Part shown: piece by piece, positions 1 through 16,286 of the stretch
How the letters are laid out: each line of letters starts with the position of its first letter
Position numbering within the stretch: the stretch's first letter is position 1
DNA from: Micractinium sp. NFX-FRZ
Lineage: Eukaryota > Chlorophyta > Trebouxiophyceae > Chlorellales > Chlorellaceae
NCBI GenBank assembly: GCA_029339195.1
Contig: JAPTJF010000195.1
Span: 41,376-105,375 of the forward strand
Reading direction: 5' to 3'
Length of the DNA stretch: 64,000 nucleotides
Program-made: the position numbers and the translations under genes
The notes under the pieces: generated by a model
Told to the model about the DNA's origin: nothing
The model's input: the letters and a program-made list of their open reading frames with translations, nothing else
Database searches by the model: none

Positions 1-3000
1 AGGGACGTGTCTGCGAGGGCTTCAGCGCTGGTGATGCTCCCACTGCCTGCGGCCGCCCCTGCCCTCCTGCCCCCTCTTGTCTCGACCTGCCCTGTATTCA
101 AATGTTCATCAATGCTGTTGTTCTTACACCGCCCACACTAGGGCACCTCCTCTCTCTGCCTGGCTCGCCTCGGTTCTCCCTACTGCCCGCCCAACCGCCC
201 CTCCCACACGCAGATGGCTACGGCCGCATGGCAGGCAAGCCCGCCCTGACGCTCCTGCACCTGGGGCCGGGGCTGGCCAACGCGCTGGCCAACCTGCACA
301 ACGCGCGGCGGGCGGGCACGCCGCTCGTCAACCTCGTGGGTGGGTGGGTGGGTGGTGAGGTGGGTGGGCAGTAGGTGAGGTAGGCGGTAGGTGAGGAGGG
401 TGGGCGGTGGGGCCGGCACGCAGGCGTCAAGGCAGGGCGGCACTGCTGCACAGTGAATGACGCATGGGCAGACAGGGGCAGGCAGGCGCGTGTCAAGCTG
501 CAGCCCCCTGCATGCCCCTCCACCCGGCTGCCATTCTGTGCCAACACACGTACCGCTGCCCTGCTGGTGGCCCCTCCTCTTCCGCAGGTGACATGGCCAC
601 CTGGCACAAGCCCGCCGACCCGCTGCTGGATTCCGACATCCCAGCCCTGGCGGGCGCCGTGAGCGCCCACACCCACGTGTGCCGGCCCGGGGAGGACCTG
701 GGGGCGGCGATGACGGCAGCTGTGGCGGCAGCCACTGGCAGGGGCGCGGGAGACGGAACCGCTGGCGGCAGCGTGGGTGCTAACAACGGCGCCGGTGCTG
801 CCGGGGGAAGCCGAGTGGCCACCCTGGTGGTCCCACACGACCTCTCTTGGGAGCGCAGTGACAGCTGTGGGAGCCCAGCGGGCACAGGTGCGGCCGCCTG
901 CCTCGCAAGCAGCACCAGTGGAGGCACCAATGGCAGCGGCGGCGGCGCCTCCCCAGATGGGCTGCCTGGCGCCCCTCCTGAGCTGCCCCCCGATGTGCAG
1001 CAGTTTGTGCGGGGAGCAGCGGCGGCGCTGCGGGCCTGCCCCCGGGGCAAGGCAGCGCTCTACCTGGGCGGCAGGGCGGCGCTGGCCCAGGGTGCGTGGG
1101 TGTGGGGCGGCATGCATGCATGCATGCGTCAAAAAGTGCGCGGCACAACGCCAGCCTGAAGTGCCGTCGATCAAACCACACCTGCTGGCCTCGTGGTTGT
1201 ACTGTCCCTCCTCTCAGTGCAGCCTCACATCCCGTGTGCCTCTTCCCGACCCCGCCCACCCCTGCGGTGCAGGCGATGCTTTGCTCAACTGCGGGCGCAT
1301 CGCCGCCGCCACAGGCGCCGCACTGTTGTGCGAGAACGCATTTGCTCGGCTGGACCGTGGTGCCGGCCTGCCCAACCTCACCCGCCTGCCCTACTTCCCA
1401 CAGGTGCTTGGGCGGCGGCAGCTGCTGCTTGTACTGCTTGCCAGTGCCTGCCCGTCTGCCTGCCTAACGCTGCCGTCCACTGCCGCTGCTGCCATTTCTC
1501 CCATCCTGCGCCTGCACAGGCTGCCACCGCCGCCTGGGTATCTTATAGCAGCTGACGCCACTGCTGCTGCTGCCAAGTTCCGCACTCATTGCTGCTGCTG
1601 TCGGTGCTGTCACACTTGCAGGATGCCGCCGCCGCCCTGGCTCCCTTTGAGCTGCTGCTGCTGCTGGATGCGCGGCGCCCGGTGGCCAACTTTGGGTACG
1701 ACGGGGCACCCAGCCAGCTGGTGGCCCTGCCGGTGAGTGATTAAAAACACCTGGCGCAGCCGGGGGAGCGATGCATGGGAACTGCACTGTGCCGCCAAAC
1801 CATCTTAGCACGCCAGCTGCTTCAAGAGAGGCACTCACACGTGCCCACGCTCCGCATTGCTCCCAGGACGAGGCGGTGTGGGAGTTTGACAGCTGGAGCG
1901 TGGACCTGCCTGCGGCGCTGGCTTTGCTGGCTGCGGAAGTGGGCGGCACCGCCATACGGCCAGGCATCAACTGCGGCGGCGCCTTCTGCCCAGCCTCCCG
2001 CCCCGCGGTCCCGGCGGGCCGCCTGACAGCCGCCACGCTGTGCCAGGCGGTGGCGGCACTACAGCCGCCAGGTGTGCACGCCCACCCCTCCCTGCCTTGC
2101 ATTCCTGTGGGCATCCGCACCACGACTGTGGTCCGGGCTGCATGCAATCCATCCCACGCGAGCAGGTTACTCACCACCACCACCACCACCCAGTGCTGCC
2201 CTCCTGCTTTGCGCCCGCACCCCCCGGTACTCTGCCCCCTTCCTCTCCATGTCGTCAATTGGTACCACAGGCGCAGCAAGTCCTGCTTCCCTGGGTCCCT
2301 GCTCGCTGTTCCTATCAACTTTCGTTTGCTGCCTCCCTCCCTCCCCGGCAGGCGCCATCATTGTTGACGAGTCCCTCACCAGCGGCACCTCCTACTTCCC
2401 CCTCAGCCGCGGCTGCCCGCCCTTCAGCCACCTCACACTGACGGGTGGGCGGGGCGCGCTGGTGGGGTGGGCCGGACGAGCTTTACCTTGGTGCTGCAGG
2501 CAGGGAGTCGGCCAGTGTGGCCAGACCTGGCTGGCTGTGTTGCATCCCTGCTTCTGGCACGCACCTTCCGGGCAGCTCAGCCCTGCCTGCTGCTCACACG
2601 CTTTCCGCCGGTCCTGAGCTGCGCATGTGCCGCCCCCTCCTTGCAGGCGGCGCCATTGGTGCCGGCATCCCAATGGCGGTGGGCGCCGCCATTGCCTGCC
2701 CCGACCGCGTGGTCATCAACCTGCAGGTGAGGGTGTGAGCTGTCTGCGGCTGTCTGTATGCTGAATCTGGGGTTTTGTGGCTGATGGGCGAGTGGAGAGG
2801 AGGGTAGTTTGCTGGTGGGGTGGCGCGGGCAGTGTCCCGCCTTGACAGCGCCGTCACCAACCTGCAGGTGGGCGGGGAGTGTTGGGTTTCGTTGACTGGC
2901 GCAGCGGCCAGCATGTGTGTGCTGCTGGGTGGGGTCATGGCGGCGTTGTGGACCTGCGGGTGCAGGGGAGGGTGCGTGGCGACCTGAGGGGAGGCGGGTG

Positions 3001-4105
3001 AGGCAGTGCAACCTTGGCATGCCAGCGCTGGTGCAAGGTAATGGATGCACAGCGTGCAGTGCGCTGCGCCCACGCCACGCCTGATTGCACCTGGCATCCC
3101 TGGGCACCCACCCACCTGGGGGCTGCAGGCGGACGGCAGCGGCATGTACAGCCTGCAGGGGCTGTGGACGCAGGCGCGGGAGGGGCTCCGGGTGGTGACC
3201 ATCATCTGCGCCAACCGGGCCTACTCCATCCTCAAGGTGAGGGGGCGGTGGAGGGGTGGGATGGTGATGGCATGGAGCGTGCCTGCCTGCATGGCACACG
3301 CACTGGGGGTCCCCAACTCGAGCGCGGATTGCATCGACGGCAAAGGTGTGCTGCCGCGTGGTGCCCGTGTCTCACTGCTGCTGCCCCATCTTCCCGTGGC
3401 AGGTGGAGATGGCTCGGGAGAGGATCACTCCCAGGTGCGGCGCAGCCCTGCTGCGAAGCTTAGTGTTCGGGGGGTGGGAGTATGCATGTGGTGAAGCCTC
3501 GCGAGTCTATTCACCTGTGGAGTGCATAGGCCCTCTGGCTCCAACCGCACACCTGCCTTCTCCGCTCCTTCCCTTCCCTTCCCTGCCCGCCTGCCTGCCT
3601 GCAGCAACGGCAAGGCGGCACGGGGGCTCACGGAGATCGGCTCCCCCGCCATCAGCTGGGTCGCGCTGGCACAGGTGGGCGGGCACCCGTGGGAGGCAGA
3701 CATGCAATGCGACTACGCTACCTGCCGCTGTGCTTGAAGTGCTGTGGTGGGGCGACAATCACAGCGTGCACGCCGAGCACGAGTGCCCGGGCGTGATTTC
3801 TCAGGAAGGGGAGATGCAGGCCCGCCTGCACCTGGGTTAGATTGCCTGCAACTGCTGCAGCTGCTCCTGCCGCCGCCCGCCTGCCTGCCTGCCCGCCCGC
3901 TGGGTGCGCAGGTTGACACCGGTTGTGCAAGAACCCCGGTCATCCTTCACACACAACTGGCCACCCTGCGCCGCCCAACCTGCCCCTCCCCCTGCAGGGC
4001 ATGGGGGTGGCCGCCTGCCAGGCGCGCACCTGCGAGGAGCTGGCGGCGGCGCTGGCGGCCGCCCTGGAGCGCCAGGGGCCCTCGCTCATCGAGGCGCTGC
4101 TGTGA
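1..4105 (+). CDS. TPP-dependent acetolactate-synthase-like enzyme (5' end outside window)
   Basis: Visible exons are 214-339, 588-1091, 1273-1403, 1622-1732, 1867-2071, 2352-2444, 2647-2726, 3129-3236, 3403-3434, 3605-3674 and 3998-4105, giving about 521 residues. Roughly the first 75 residues of a normal ~600-residue member, including the N-terminal catalytic Glu region, lie upstream. The first visible exon reads [16 protein letters not shown], then [16 protein letters not shown], typical of the TPP PYR domain. The C-terminal PP domain has [20 protein letters not shown] followed by [10 protein letters not shown], the cofactor/Mg binding signature; the first Gly of GDG is Ala, which I recall from the bacterial IlvB-like subgroup. 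The protein ends in [10 protein letters not shown]. It resembles bacterial acetolactate-synthase-like or benzoylformate-decarboxylase-like enzymes more than plastid AHAS, so its substrate is unknown. The long stretch in exon 588-1091 rich in Gly/Ala/Ser is an algal insertion. Confidence 0.85.
2831..2874 (+). repeat. Intronic decayed copy of exon end plus 5' splice site
   Basis: The segment repeats the end of the exon at 2647-2726 with its donor. Both share CAACCTGCAGGTG preceded by a similar CCCG...CCGTC/GTC context. It sits about 130 bases downstream in the following intron, in the same orientation. Confidence 0.65.
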
Positions 4106-5009
4106 GCCCAGTGCTGCGGCTGTGGGCAGGAGGGCGCTGGCGTAAGCAACAGCGGAACCATTATTTGCTCTCCGATCACATCACCTACTGATTTCCTCTG
4201 GGATGCCTGAGTACCCAGATCAGCAATGACCCGCCCTCGACAATGTCTCGACTCTACCGTGGCACAAAGGCAATGGCATACAGTGGTGCTCAGTGGTGCT
4301 CGGCCAACTGATCCAGTGCCAACTGCCGTTGACATGACATGGCGGGGTCAGGTGGAGGTGACATGGAGGTGACGTGGCAGTCATTTACACTCTGGAGCAG
4401 GAAGGGGACAGGGGGCAACAACACAGGGCGACGGCGGCGGGGAAGGCAGGCCGGCAGCTTGACACTTGGGGGACTCTCGGGAGCGCCGCTCGTCACAAAT
4501 ATATGTGTGGGGTGGGGGAGAGCATACATGAAAACTGGGTGAGGGGAGGGGGAAGTGCCACTGGACAGTGTGGTGGGAGGCGGGCCACAGGGTTGACTGG
4601 GAGGGGCCTCAACTAGTGTAGGGCGGGCAACTAGTTGCGGGCGACTAGTTGCGGGCGACTAGTTGCGGGCGGCTGGGCTGGCAGCTGGCCTTTTGGCGAG
4701 CTGTCCTCAGCACAGGGCGCCTAACCCACAACGTGTGGTGTTTTGTGGGTGCTTCACAGCCGCTCATGGCCTGGCTAGCCGTGCCCCGGGTGGGGTGCAG
4801 ACGTGGTAGGGTGTGGTGCTTCCGGCAGGCCGCACGTGCAGCGCCCGCTCTCTCAGCTGCGGGTCGCGGGGCGCACACTGCTGCGACCCGCCCGGGGCCA
4901 GCGCAAAGCAACGAGCTGCTGGGCCTTTGCCTCAACCTCGAGCGCCTCATGCCAGGCCTCTTCCTCAGGCCGCAGCGGCAGCTGAGGGCAGGCCTAGTAT
5001 GTCCTATGC
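4106..5009. other. Convergent intergenic region with a short tandem repeat
   Basis: This lies between the 3' ends of the TPP enzyme gene (+) and OTC (-). No gene is supported. It contains a 14-base tandem repeat at 4623-4672, and a TTACA (TGTAA on the minus strand) near 4384 that could serve OTC but is far from its stop. Confidence 0.6.
4623..4672. repeat. 14-base tandem repeat
   Basis: The unit CTAGTTGCGGGCGA occurs about three times in a row, starting at 4631, 4645 and 4659, with degenerate flanks. Each unit holds the palindrome AACTAGTT or its edge. Confidence 0.9.
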
Positions 5010-9573
<4,564 letters not shown>

Positions 9574-11068
9574 TCGTCAACCGGAGGCGCCAATCTGGGT
9601 CTGAGCAGAGCAGGTGGGCAAAGCAAGTGGGCAACCGAGGTGGGCAGATATAGTGGGCAGCACAAGTGGGCGGGCATGTGGATGGCAAGCAAGGGTGCAG
9701 GCCAGGCGAGCACGTGTGCCCGGCTGCGGCGGCGGCGGCGGCGGTGGCGGCAGCGGCTGGCTTGGCAGGCGGGGGCGGCGGATTGCAGCGATGCATCGAT
9801 CGACAATTCTGCTGCTGGAGAGATATCTGCCAGCGATGGAGCGACGGGCGAGCTAGACCGGCTGGCAAGTTCTGCGGACCCAGCCCAACCCATCTCGCAA
9901 CGCAGCACTCACCCTCTCGTTACGATCCAAGCTCGTAGACAGTGCAAACTGGGTGGCCCGCACTTTCAGGCTCATGAGCCCAGTCGGCTAGGGCATTCGG
10001 CGCAGCACACAGCAGGCAGACGAGGTGTTGCAGCATCGCTCAGCGATTCGCTGTCAGGTCATGCGTCCTCCACGGCATTCATGCCGTGACTGCAGCACAC
10101 CGTATCTGCACCCTGCCCACCGCAAGGCAAGTGCGGTGCATGTGGTGCCGCAGCGGCAGCCAAGGCTCCCAGTCACATCAGCAAGCGTGCGGTGTGTGCT
10201 GCCTACTGCCAGTGGAAACGCTGGCAGCCATACCTTTTGTCATTCAGTCAGATGCCTGAGCAAATGGGGCACACCTGCTGGGGTACACCTTGGCTTCGCT
10301 CAGCCACGCAGCTTTGTTCCGCCACCTGGTTTACCTCGCATCTTGCATGCCCTCAAGTGTCCTGCTGGAAGGTCCTGGGTAGCTGCCCATAGCATGCGTT
10401 AAATCTCTATCACGCGCAGCGCTCTAACCTTCAGCAATCTCTTCTATTGTCAGCCGTGCTCACAAATGCTCTCTTCGCCCCACGTGCCGGGTTTGTACCG
10501 CACAGTGAAGTGCACTGCAAGGCAGGCGCCCAGCCAGGGAGCAAGCTGCAGTGCACACACGTCGTTTGTTGTTATGATTAGAGCATATACTAACATAATG
10601 GGATGCAGCTCCCAATAATGATGGCGGGAGCAGGCGGCATCTTTCTGCCCTTGCGTGCCCGCTGCGCTGCCGGAGGACGCTGGCCACGCCGCCTTCTCCG
10701 GCACAAGCAGGCCGCATGCGCAAGCTGTCTGCTGTTGCCACACCTCGGGTGTACCCCAGCAACCTGGCTGCAAGATGTGCAAATGAATGGAATGCTGTGG
10801 ATGTGGCCCTGCTGCTGAGCGCCGCTGATGGGGCGGCAGGAGCTGCCCACCTTTGGTTTATCTGGCTGAGGCTGCACTCTGCGGCAGAGGCGCCCGTCCT
10901 TGTTTGCGCCCCCAAAGCACACCGGACGTGTTGCATCTGTTCTTTCGAGTAGGCGGACCCAAGTGGGGCCGCTCATGGTCGGGCTCACGCCGCCGCGCTG
11001 GCTTCCTTGTGTGCGCCTGGTTCGAGACTAACTGGGGGATCTGAGGAGCCGCAGCGCTTCCGGCAGTC
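9574..11068. other. Divergent 5' intergenic region
   Basis: About 1.5 kb separate the start codons of OTC (-) and the membrane protein gene (+), so it should hold both promoters and 5' UTRs. I see no conserved protein in any frame and no TATA box that I would defend. Confidence 0.5.
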
Positions 11069-14000
11069 ATGGCAGCGACGGCAGAGGGCCTGCAGCACAC
11101 CGCGGTAGCGGCGGCAACGGCGCTGCTCTTTGGCGGCGGCTCGCCCGTGGAACCCGCTGTGCAGCACACCCTGCAGCGCCTCTTCCCAGGCTCCTGCTAC
11201 TTGGCACTGGCGGTATGGGGCACCATACGCTCCGACACCGTCGGTGGCAGCGGCACTAGCAGCCTGCTGCTCCTGAGCGGCAACCTGCTGCAGAGCGGCG
11301 GCGGGCAGCCGGCAGCGGCAGCGGCGTCTGGGCTCGAGCCGGCAGGCGCGCACGCAGTGCGCAGCAGCTTGGTGGGTGCAGCCATGCTAGCAGGCAGGCC
11401 GCAGGTGTTCAGCCTGCAAGACAGCGTGAGCAGCAGCGGTGGCAGCAGCTTTGCCGTTTGGAGTGATGCTGCAGCGGCTGCCGAGCGGCACGGTGCCGCC
11501 GACTTTCTGTGCCTGCCCTTCAAGGCAGTTGGGGCAGGTGCAGATGGGAGCTGCGCCAGCGGGGGTGGTCGAAGCGGCAGTCTGGCAGCTGCGCTGCTGC
11601 TGGGCTCACCAGAACAGCAGGCCGAACCCAGGCAACACCAGCAGCCGGTGGATGGTGGCGGCAGCAAAGGTTGCGGCGGCGGCAGCAGAAGCAGCAGCAG
11701 CAGCAGCAGTAGCAGCTCGCAGCCCTTGGTGCAGCGCATGCGGTCCCTAGCGACGCTGGCAGCGGCGCTGGCTCGGCATGCGCAGCAGGAGATGGCGCAG
11801 GCAGCGGAGGCGCTCTCGGTGCTGGGCGGGGCGCGGCCATCAGATGAGAGGGGGGAGGATCTGACGGATTCAGAGACGGAGGCAGATGAGGAGGAGGGAG
11901 AGGAGGCAAGTGATGGTGCAGGGGAAGCGGCAGCGGCAGTGGGCGCAGTGGCGGGGACAGCGTGTGCAGCAGGCACAGCGGATGTAGACGAGGCGGCAAG
12001 GGGATCAGGCACGGTGGCTGTGGCGGCGCACAACAACGCCCAGCCGGCCAGTGGCAGCGGTGAATGTACAGCGCCGTGCTGCTCCGCGGCAGCAGCATGT
12101 GGGCAGGGCAGCTGCGCAGATCAAGCCCACTTCCTGACGCCACAATGCAGCAGCAGCAGGAGCAGCAGGAACGTGCTGCCTGCCAGCCACATGCCGCCAC
12201 TAGTTGTGGACCCGTCAGCCGCCGGCCCTGAGGCAGCTGCCAGGATTGGCATAGCACCAGCGACGGAGGCGTTGCCTACAGCGGCGTCAGCGGCAGCAGG
12301 GGCGCAGCTGCCGGCAGCCGAGGCAGCACACAACCCGCTGCAAGAGCAGGCAGCGGCAGGCGGGGGCCAGGCGGCAGGCCCTTTGGCGGGCATCCGTGCC
12401 CGCCTGCGGTACGTGCTGCTGCTGTGCCACGCTGTGCTTGAGCAGCTCATGCTGCTGCCCTCCTCCCGTCGGGGCATGCACCTCGACTGGCTGCTGCGCT
12501 TCCAAGACGTGCTGCCGCAGGCGCCGCCGTGGCAGCACACTCCCGCTGGCAGCGACCCGCCAGCCCAGCAACGGCAGCAGTTGCCGGAGGCCTGGCAGCA
12601 GCGCGAGGCTGCAGCGCTGCTCGACCACCAACCTTGGCAGCTGCGCCAGCAGCCGGGGCCCTCCCTGGAGCAGCAGTTCCTGCAGTACCACTCGCGCCTC
12701 ATGGCGGACAAGGTGAGGTGGGGTGGGCGGGCAGGGGGTGGGTGGGGAGCGGTGCCGTCAGTGTGCGCCGCAGGTTGTGCGCCGTGTGTCTGCCTGTGCA
12801 GACCTCAGTGGGTGGAATGTTTGAGCTGTGGCAGTTATCACTGCCAGGTGGGTTGTGTGGCGTGGTCTGCGCCGCGGCCCCACAGGCACACGTGGCGCTG
12901 TCGACCCCTCGGGCGAGCCTTCAGCACGGCCGAGGCCGCTCGAGGCCCACTGGATGGGGTGCCATGCGAGGCTTACGCCCCGCTGTGTAGCCTTGCTCTG
13001 CGCAATGAACCTGGTCTCTCTGTCGAACAACGCACGTCTGCAAGTCCAACAGCACGTGGGCGCTGCTTGAAGCCTCGCTCTTGCAGGGCGCCGGGGTGCG
13101 TGCTCTGATCCACCCTCTCTGACAACCTGCTGTGCTGTGCTGTGCTGTGCCGCAGATGGACGCCGCGGGCAGCCTCATCCTGCTGTCCATCCTGGTGCTG
13201 CTCTCCAAAGCGCCCTCGTCCTCCGTGCGGCTGGGGCAGCCCCTGTTCTGGCTGGTGGCGGGGGTGCTCACGCTGCCGCTGGCTGCGCTCCTGCCCGGCC
13301 CGCCGGGCGCTTGGTGAGCGGGGCTTGCGCCAGCGCGCTGCAGCAACACCAGCGGCCCCCTGGCAGGACCCTGGTGCCTGGCCAGCTGTCGCGCCCTCTT
13401 GCAGCGCTGGCTTGCTGTGTGTCTTCATCTGCCGCTGAAGCCTGCATCGCAGCTCAGCACACCCAGCACCTGCCGCCCCCCTTCCCGCCCCCACCGCGTT
13501 GCAGGTATGTGGCGCAGCGTGAGCAGGTGCTGGTGGTGTTCTTCACGGCTGCCCTGCTGTACCAGCAGGCCACCACAAACCACCTCGACCTGCACGTCTC
13601 GCGGGTGGGTGCCGCACCCTGTGCCTGCGCATCGGGCATGCACTGCTGCTGGATGCTTGCTTGCCAGATGCTTGCCCGCCAGACAGCCCCATGCCTTCCA
13701 AGCCCTTCCTTCAACTGCTGTCTGCGAGGCCCTGCTTCCGTGCCCACAAGGGTGTCGCCCGTCCGGCAGCCTAACTCCGCCGCCCCTGCTGCCCCCCCGC
13801 TGGGCCGCCTGCAGGCCTCGCAGCTGCGCTACGTCAACGCCGGCTTTGCCTGGCTCACCGTGGATGGGCTGCTGCTGCAGGTGGGGCTGCGGGTCGCATG
13901 TGGATGTGCGAGCCAGCGTGGCTTCATCAAGCAGATGTGTGCATGTGCCTGTGTGCCTGTGTGCGTGTGTGTGTGCGTGTGTGCGTGTGTGCACGTGCAT

Positions 14001-15310
14001 CGCTTGGGTGTGGGCAAGCTGCTCCTGCCGGCGAGACGTGGACAAGGGGATGTATGTTGAGGCATTATGTTTGGTTTGGGCATGACGTGCGCGTGTGTCT
14101 GGGTGGATGTGATGTGCGCGTCCCCCTGGGATGGCCGGCGGCTGCAGGAGTGGCGGTGCAGCCCTGTGGAATGTGGGGTTGACGGTGGATGCACACTCAG
14201 TGCTAAAATGTAACAAATGTAATAAAAAGCCGGGCCCCACTCTTGTGCAAGCTGTCCGCACCTCAGCCTTGCCTCCCGCCCCGCCTCGCCCGCTCTTCAA
14301 ACTGCCCCCTGCAGATGCGCTTCTGCCGCCAGCTGCCCACCCTGGTGGCCTGCTTCCTGCTCAACATGAAGGTCATCCCCGAGGTGTGCCGCCGCTACCA
14401 CGCACACATGGACCCGCAGCACTGCGCAGGTGACAGAGGGGAAGGGTGGGTCGCGGCTGTGGGGCGGTGGGCAGTGGGGGAGCGTACGTACCTGAAGCCT
14501 GCCGCCGCTGCCAGGCACAGGTGCGGCCCGCAGCGCTGTGCCGATGCAAGCGATGGAATCAAGGGTGTCCGGTGGGGTGTTGAGAAGCATGGGTTCCCCA
14601 AGCCATGCCACTGCTGCCACGCGCACCCGGACCCGCAGCGCTGGGCAGGCACAGTGCAGGCAAGTCAGGGGTGTGGTGGGGTAGGGTGATGGGCAGCGGG
14701 GTCACGCAGAGGCCTGCTGGTACTGCCTGCCTGCCTGCCTGCCCACCCGTCTGCCGCTCCCAACTGCACCGCAGCGCTGCGTAGGTTCAGGTGTGTGCGT
14801 ATGCGCAGGGCAGGCTGCGCGGCGGAGCGATTGTAAACATGGGGCTGCCTGCCGGGCTCCCCACCCCGCTCCCGTGCCACACCCCCATCTGCACTCACTA
14901 CCTGCCCACACATTCCGCGCCCCTGGCCGTGCCTCGCACATGTCCCCCTCCCACCCCCCGCCGGCCGCTCCCCGCCCTGCCCCTCCCCGCCTGCAGCCTC
15001 CGGCTTCATCCGCGGCGTCCTGCTGCTCCTCATACCGCTGGTGGTGCTCTACCTGCTGGAGCTGCGCATGCGCCGCAACTGGCTGGTGCGCCGGCACATG
15101 GAGGCAGTGGAGGCAGAGGCGGAGGCAGAGGCAGCGGTGGAGGCAGAGGCCGAGCGCCTGCTGCGCCAGCAGAGGGTGCAGGAGCGGCGCGCGCTGGCCA
15201 GGGTCGCGCGGCAGCGGAGCGGCGCGGGGGCTTTGGGGGCGGGCGGCAGCGGTACCGCTGGCGAGCACAGCGTGGCCTCTGGGAGCAGGTTGGCGGGTGC
15301 TCTCGGGTGA
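11069..15310 (+). CDS. Large multi-pass membrane protein with possible GAF-like N-terminal region
   Basis: I do not recognise this gene. Exons are 11069-12712, 13156-13313, 13505-13604, 13815-13880, 14315-14429 and 14997-15310, about 798 residues. Residues ~30-250 have a pattern that may be a divergent GAF fold: helix, YLALAVWG strand, then SSLVGAAMLAGRPQVF, DFLCLPFKA and LAAALLLG. This is followed by a Ser run, a helix (MRSLATLAAALARHAQQ) and a long acidic and Ala-rich linker. The C-terminal ~250 residues hold about five hydrophobic helices, for example SLILLSILVLLSK, LFWLVAGVLTLPLAALL, VLVVFFTAALLY and GVLLLLIPLVVLYLLEL, then a charged Glu/Ala/Arg coiled-coil tail. The first exon stays open past its splice site, but the next exons are needed for the membrane part. 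TGTAA lies 37 bases after the stop. Confidence 0.7.
13951..13999. repeat. GT-rich microsatellite in intron
   Basis: An imperfect (GT)n run interrupted by GC lies in the intron after exon 4 of the membrane protein gene. Confidence 0.8.
14498..14790 (+). repeat. Three decayed copies of an exon end plus donor in one intron
   Basis: The end of the exon at 14315-14429 (…GACCCGCAGCACTGCGCAGGT) is echoed at 14498-14545, 14598-14660 and 14745-14790. The copies share GGCCCGCAGCGCTG, GGACCCGCAGCGCTGGGCAGG and CACCGCAGCGCTGCGTAGG respectively. All are in the same orientation. Confidence 0.75.
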
Positions 15311-15346
15311 TGCTGCGCCAATGTACTTCTTTTGCTTCTGCATGCC

Positions 15347-15351
15347 TGTAA
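15347..15351 (+). terminator. TGTAA poly(A)-like signal
   Basis: TGTAA, the usual chlorophyte poly(A) motif, lies 37 bases after the stop codon of the membrane protein gene. Confidence 0.6.
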
Positions 15352-16143
15352 ACCCTGCGCTGCCAGGTGATACACGAGGCGGTCGCCTACTCCTTTCTAC
15401 GACCTCCTTCCCTCCCCGCCAACTCAACCACCTCAGCACTGCCCGGCATGCTGTCACAACCTGGCCTGCACCGTACCCTTCCTACCCCCGCCGCCTTTGT
15501 ACCTGGATTTTGCTTTTGCCAGCGGTATGCCTGCACCCCGGACGAGCTCGCTGTTGTTACCCCAATACCTAAAGCAAAAAACAAGCTAGCCATCGTCCCA
15601 CCTTTAGAGAGTTCTGTTTAAGCCATACCTTACCCATCCAACTGGCGCGGCTACGCCTCGTCGTTCCTTACACTTACGGGCCTCAACCCACGTTCTTGCG
15701 CCCCTCTCGTCTGCTGATGCATTAGCCCTGGCTAGAGCCGGCAACCAATTTTACCGTGCACCCCTGTGCTTGCAAGATCAGCTGGATTTGCGCGGTTGGT
15801 TTTGCGGCCACAGCTCAAAGGGAGATGAGCAGGCACACACACCGCATTCATTGCCAAACCAGCAGGTGCCCCTGTGAACAGCAATCCCGTGTGCGACAGG
15901 CGCATGCAGGCTGGCATGCAGGGAGGGAGGGCAGGGTGCGGGTTGTGGGACAAGGTGTGGGCAACCTGACAGGCATGTGCTTGTCCAACCAGCTGTGTTC
16001 ACACACAGGCAGCATGACGCTTTCACAGCCTGCTTGCCCAACTCGCAGGGAGCGCGGCTGCCGCCCAGGGCTGCGGGCCCAGCAGTTGGAGTCCAACCCC
16101 ACATGCTGTGCACGGCGACTGTGCTTTGCAGAGTCGGTTGGGT

Positions 16144-16148
16144 TTACA
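16144..16148 (-). terminator. TGTAA poly(A)-like signal
   Basis: TGTAA on the minus strand, 139 bases downstream of the PTH2 stop codon. Confidence 0.5.
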
Positions 16149-16286
16149 CGGTTGTTGAGGTGTCAGTTAAGTGGCAGCGCTCGCTGTGGCAGCGCTGGCG
16201 GCACCTTGTCGCCTGTCCAAGGCTGCATCTCCTGCTCCGCACACACCATCCGGCAGCGATAGCACTGCCACACCCTTGACCCCGCC

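Larger units (their letters stand above)
15311..16286. other. Convergent intergenic region
   Basis: This is the 3' flank of the membrane protein gene (+) and of PTH2 (-). Apart from the two TGTAA motifs listed separately I see nothing coding. Confidence 0.55.

Noticed and set aside
218..1174. 318-residue open frame on the minus strand
   Set aside because: It is antisense to well-conserved TPP enzyme exons; long antisense frames are common at this GC level.
10460..10936. 158-residue open frame on the minus strand upstream of the membrane protein gene
   Set aside because: No domain, poor composition, no splice support; probably a GC-driven open frame.
12713..13108. In-frame read-through of exon 1 of the membrane protein gene to a stop at 13108
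   Set aside because: The protein becomes irregular after the AAG|GTGAGG donor, while the exon at 13156 continues a membrane domain and joins in frame.
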